Assembly: GCA_945860205.1 (NCBI GenBank)
Contig: CAMARK010000052.1
Coordinates: 1 to 33,769, forward strand
Origin: Reyranella massiliensis 521
Lineage (GTDB): Bacteria > Pseudomonadota > Alphaproteobacteria > Reyranellales > Reyranellaceae
Reading direction: 5' to 3'
Length of the DNA stretch: 33,769 nucleotides
Part shown: one piece after another, positions 32,024 to 33,769 of the stretch
Layout of the letters: each line of letters begins with the position of its first letter
Numbering within the stretch: position 1 is the stretch's first letter
Made by a program: the position numbers and the translations under genes
The notes under the pieces: model-generated
The model's input: only the letters and a program-made list of their open reading frames with translations
Told to the model about the DNA's origin: nothing
The model's database searches: none

Positions 32024-32745
32024 GCGACCTTCCTACCTTCGCGCCACGCGACGTAGCCCCGCTTGCGCAAGGCGCAGGCGGGGCATTCGCCGCAACCATG
32101 ACCCCATTCCTCGCGCGGCCCGCGCTCGCTCTGGTAGCAGGTGTGGGTGTGCTCGAGGACGATATCGACCAGCGCATCGCCGCCCAGCTTCTGGGCGAGT
32201 CCCCAGGTCTCGGCCTTGTCGAGCCACATCAGGGGGGTGTGCAGCACGAAGCTCCTGTCCATGCCGAGATTGAGGGTGACCTGCAGCGCCTTGATGGTGT
32301 TGTCGCGGCAGTCCGGATAGCCGGAGAAGTCCGTCTCGCACATGCCGCCCACCAGGTTGCGAATCTCGCGCCGCCAGGCGACGGCCGCGGCGAAGGTGAA
32401 GAACAGGAGATTGCGGCCCGGCACGAAGGTGTTGGGCAGCCCGTCCCTTTCCACCTCGAAGGCGACGTTGCGCGTGAGCGAGGTCTCGCTGATCTGGCCC
32501 AGCACGCCCATGTCGATGAAGTGGTCCTCGCCCAGGCGATTTGCCCACTGCGGGAAGCGCCGCCGGACCTCGTCCAGCACTACAAGCCGTTGATCCAGCT
32601 CGATTCGGTGCCGCTGACGGTAGTCGAAAGCGACCGTCTCGACATGCGCAAATCGTTCTAGCGCCCAGGCCAGACAAGTGGTGGAATCCTGGCCACCGGA
32701 GAACAGGACGAGGGCCGCCGCCGAGTTGATTGGGGCATCGTTCAT
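32020..32745 (-). CDS. queC: 7-cyano-7-deazaguanine synthase QueC
   Basis: This 241-aa ATP-dependent enzyme converts 7-carboxy-7-deazaguanine and ammonia to preQ0 in queuosine biosynthesis. The PP-loop is [11 protein letters not shown] with SGGQDS at 16-21. The zinc site is C203, C218, C221 and C224 in CYQSERGP and [15 protein letters not shown]. The middle holds [11 protein letters not shown] and [14 protein letters not shown], both QueC hallmarks. I prefer ATG 32745, which places the PP-loop 15 residues in; an in-frame GTG at 32781 would add 12 residues. The stop codon overlaps that of the convergent DUF4142 gene. It stands alone here; QueD, QueE and QueF are not in the window. Confidence 0.96.
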   Translation of the reverse strand: MNDAPINSAAALVLFSGGQDSTTCLAWALERFAHVETVAFDYRQRHRIELDQRLVVLDEVRRRFPQWANRLGEDHFIDMGVLGQISETSLTRNVAFEVERDGLPNTFVPGRNLLFFTFAAAVAWRREIRNLVGGMCETDFSGYPDCRDNTIKALQVTLNLGMDRSFVLHTPLMWLDKAETWGLAQKLGGDALVDIVLEHTHTCYQSERGPREEWGHGCGECPACALRKRGYVAWREGRKVA

Positions 32746-32827
32746 CAGGGCTTTATGGCCTGCAACCTTTCTCCGCGCCACAGCGTTGCTTCACTTGCCT
32801 GACCATTTGCCAGAAGAGGGGGGAACC

Positions 32828-33259
32828 ATGTTCGTCTCCGATATTCTTTCGCAGAAGGGCGGATTTGTCTTCACGGTGACGCCCGGGACGTCGATCGCCC
32901 AGGTCGCCCAGCAGTTGAGCGTCCGCCGCATCGGCTCAGTGCTGGTCCTCGACCAGGAAGGCGCGGTTGCCGGCATCGTGTCCGAACGCGATCTCGTGCG
33001 TGCGCTGGCTACCCACGGCAACAAGGCCCTCGAACTCGAGGCCAGGCAGGTCATGACCCGAGACGTCGTGACCTGCGATCCCGACGATTCGATCGATCAG
33101 GTGATGGAGAGCATGACCCGCGGCCGTTTCCGCCACCTGCCGGTGGTGCGTCACGGCGAACTGCTCGGCCTCGTGTCGATCGGCGATATCGTCAAGTGGC
33201 GGCTCGAAGAAACGCGGCACGAGGCCGAGGCGCTGAAAGCCTACATCGTCGCCGGTTAG
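32828..33259 (+). CDS. CBS-domain pair protein
   Basis: This 143-aa protein consists of two CBS motifs, about 8-60 (TPGTSIAQVAQQLSVRRIGS with VLVLDQEGAVAGIVSERDLV) and about 75-130 (VMTRDVVTCDPDDSIDQVME with HLPVVRHGELLGLVSIGDIV). Paired CBS motifs bind AMP, ATP or SAM and usually regulate partner proteins; stand-alone pairs in alphaproteobacteria are often stress related. GAGGGGGG at about 32816-32823 supports ATG 32828. A longer open frame from 32678 runs through the start of queC and is not used. It is divergent from queC across a short gap. Confidence 0.93.
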   Translation: MFVSDILSQKGGFVFTVTPGTSIAQVAQQLSVRRIGSVLVLDQEGAVAGIVSERDLVRALATHGNKALELEARQVMTRDVVTCDPDDSIDQVMESMTRGRFRHLPVVRHGELLGLVSIGDIVKWRLEETRHEAEALKAYIVAG

Positions 33260-33467
33260 GCCTGGGCGGTCCCCGACCTGGCGGTGGCGTGCGATTTGCG
33301 CGCGACGTCCACCGTCTTGCGTCCCAAACCATGACGTCGTCGAGATGGCGCTCGATGTCCTGCAGGCTTGCCCGCGTGGGAGATTTCCCATTTGATCTGC
33401 ACCACCACCGTAGCGAGTCAGTAGTTTTTTCCACTCTCTGTTTGCTGTAACGGAGATGGCATTCCAC
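33256..33467 (-). pseudogene. Possible frameshifted remnant of a small minus-strand gene
   Basis: Between the CBS gene and the last gene, the minus strand reads SLQDIERHLDDVMVWDAR in one frame and, from the adjoining bases, RKTVDVARKSHATARSGTAQ in another, ending at a stop at 33258-33256. Both pieces look more protein-like than their alternatives, and a single frameshift near 33315 would join them. I cannot name a family, and chance coding-like sequence in GC-rich DNA is possible. If real, the stop overlaps the CBS gene stop. The rest of the gap, including a T-rich run at about 33425-33430, shows nothing I can assign. Confidence 0.25.
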
Positions 33468-33494
33468 CTTTCATCGCGCCTGAAAGTTTACGTC

Positions 33495-33769
33495 ATGCCG
33501 GCATTGTCAGCTACCAAGCGCTCTACGGGGCTGCTTCTGTTGGCAACCCTGCTGGTTCTTCCGCTGATCGCGCGGGCGCAGGAAGTGCCGACAGTGAAGA
33601 TCGGGCAGGCCACCAAGAAGACGGTCGGAACCGTCACCGCCTCGAACAGCGGCGACGTCGCCTGCTACCTCACGCTCAAGGACGACCGCGGCGCCGTCTT
33701 CGAGGAAATGGCAAATTTCGAAATCTGTGACCAGAAGCCGCCGCTTAAAGGCAAGCGGGTGGTGCTCAC
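33495..33769 (+). CDS. Small secreted protein, 3' end outside window
   Basis: An open frame runs off the right edge. From ATG 33495 it begins MPALSATKRSTGLLLLATLL and continues VLPLIARAQE, a signal peptide with cleavage near A28. The visible mature part includes VPTVKIGQATKKTVGTVTAS, then Cys in GDVACYLTLKDD and Cys in FEICDQKPPLKGK. An in-frame ATG at 33456 would add 13 residues before the basic region, but CGGAG abuts it with no spacing, so I prefer 33495. I do not recognise the family. It is probably periplasmic or exported, with possibly one disulfide between the two visible Cys. Confidence 0.7.
   Translation, partial: MPALSATKRSTGLLLLATLLVLPLIARAQEVPTVKIGQATKKTVGTVTASNSGDVACYLTLKDDRGAVFEEMANFEICDQKPPLKGKRVVL

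Overview
The window is GC-rich DNA with tightly packed genes, many 4-bp ATGA start/stop overlaps and several GTG starts. The gene families (FAD/Fe-S/Mo hydroxylase, branched-chain-amino-acid-type importer, 6-hydroxynicotinate reductase-like protein, UPF0280, DUF1185, DUF4142) and a palindromic intergenic repeat at 15155-15239 suggest the chromosome of an aerobic alphaproteobacterium, of the Hyphomicrobiales or Reyranella kind. That placement is inference. I see no rRNA, tRNA, CRISPR array, IS element, phage gene or replication origin, and no gene-free stretch longer than 300 bases.

Region 1 (1-16395, + strand) is a long catabolic and uptake locus. It opens with the 3' part of a MarR-type regulator and three perfect 13-bp tandem repeats. 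The enzymes follow in one near-continuous operon: the FAD subunit and a fused Fe-S/molybdopterin subunit of a xanthine dehydrogenase-family hydroxylase, a 6-hydroxynicotinate reductase-like Fe-S protein, an ApbE-related UPF0280 protein, a DUF1185 protein and an NTF2-like protein. A complete ABC importer comes next (binding protein, fused LivH-LivM permease, two ATPases), then a HyuA-type ATP-dependent lactamase subunit without HyuB, and two enolase-superfamily enzymes. I read the set as uptake of an N-containing ring compound, hydroxylation at Mo, flavin-dependent ring reduction, lactam opening and processing of the acid product. The substrate cannot be named from sequence.

Region 2 (16399-23582) holds two divergent operons around a 79-bp gap at 20070-20148. 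Leftward are an amidase, an aspartate dehydrogenase-like protein and a GMC oxidoreductase. Rightward are a VOC-fold dioxygenase-like protein, an FMN split-barrel protein, a Baeyer-Villiger-type flavin monooxygenase and a transglutaminase-like protein, ending at a probable terminator. This looks like further catabolic capacity for an amide or ketone substrate.

Region 3 (23617-33769) is general-purpose. It has an RND efflux pump with its adaptor, a secreted TPR protein ending in a Kazal-like domain, and a leftward operon (Vut/YhhQ-type transporter, DUF442 sulfurtransferase-like protein with no usable stop, universal stress protein). It also has a DUF4142 protein, QueC, a CBS-pair protein, a possible gene remnant and the start of a small secreted protein cut by the window edge.

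The most interesting element is 4068-6936. A homologue of a reductase known from anaerobic nicotinate fermentation, whose characterised member carries covalently bound flavin, is translationally coupled to a relative of the flavin transferase ApbE.
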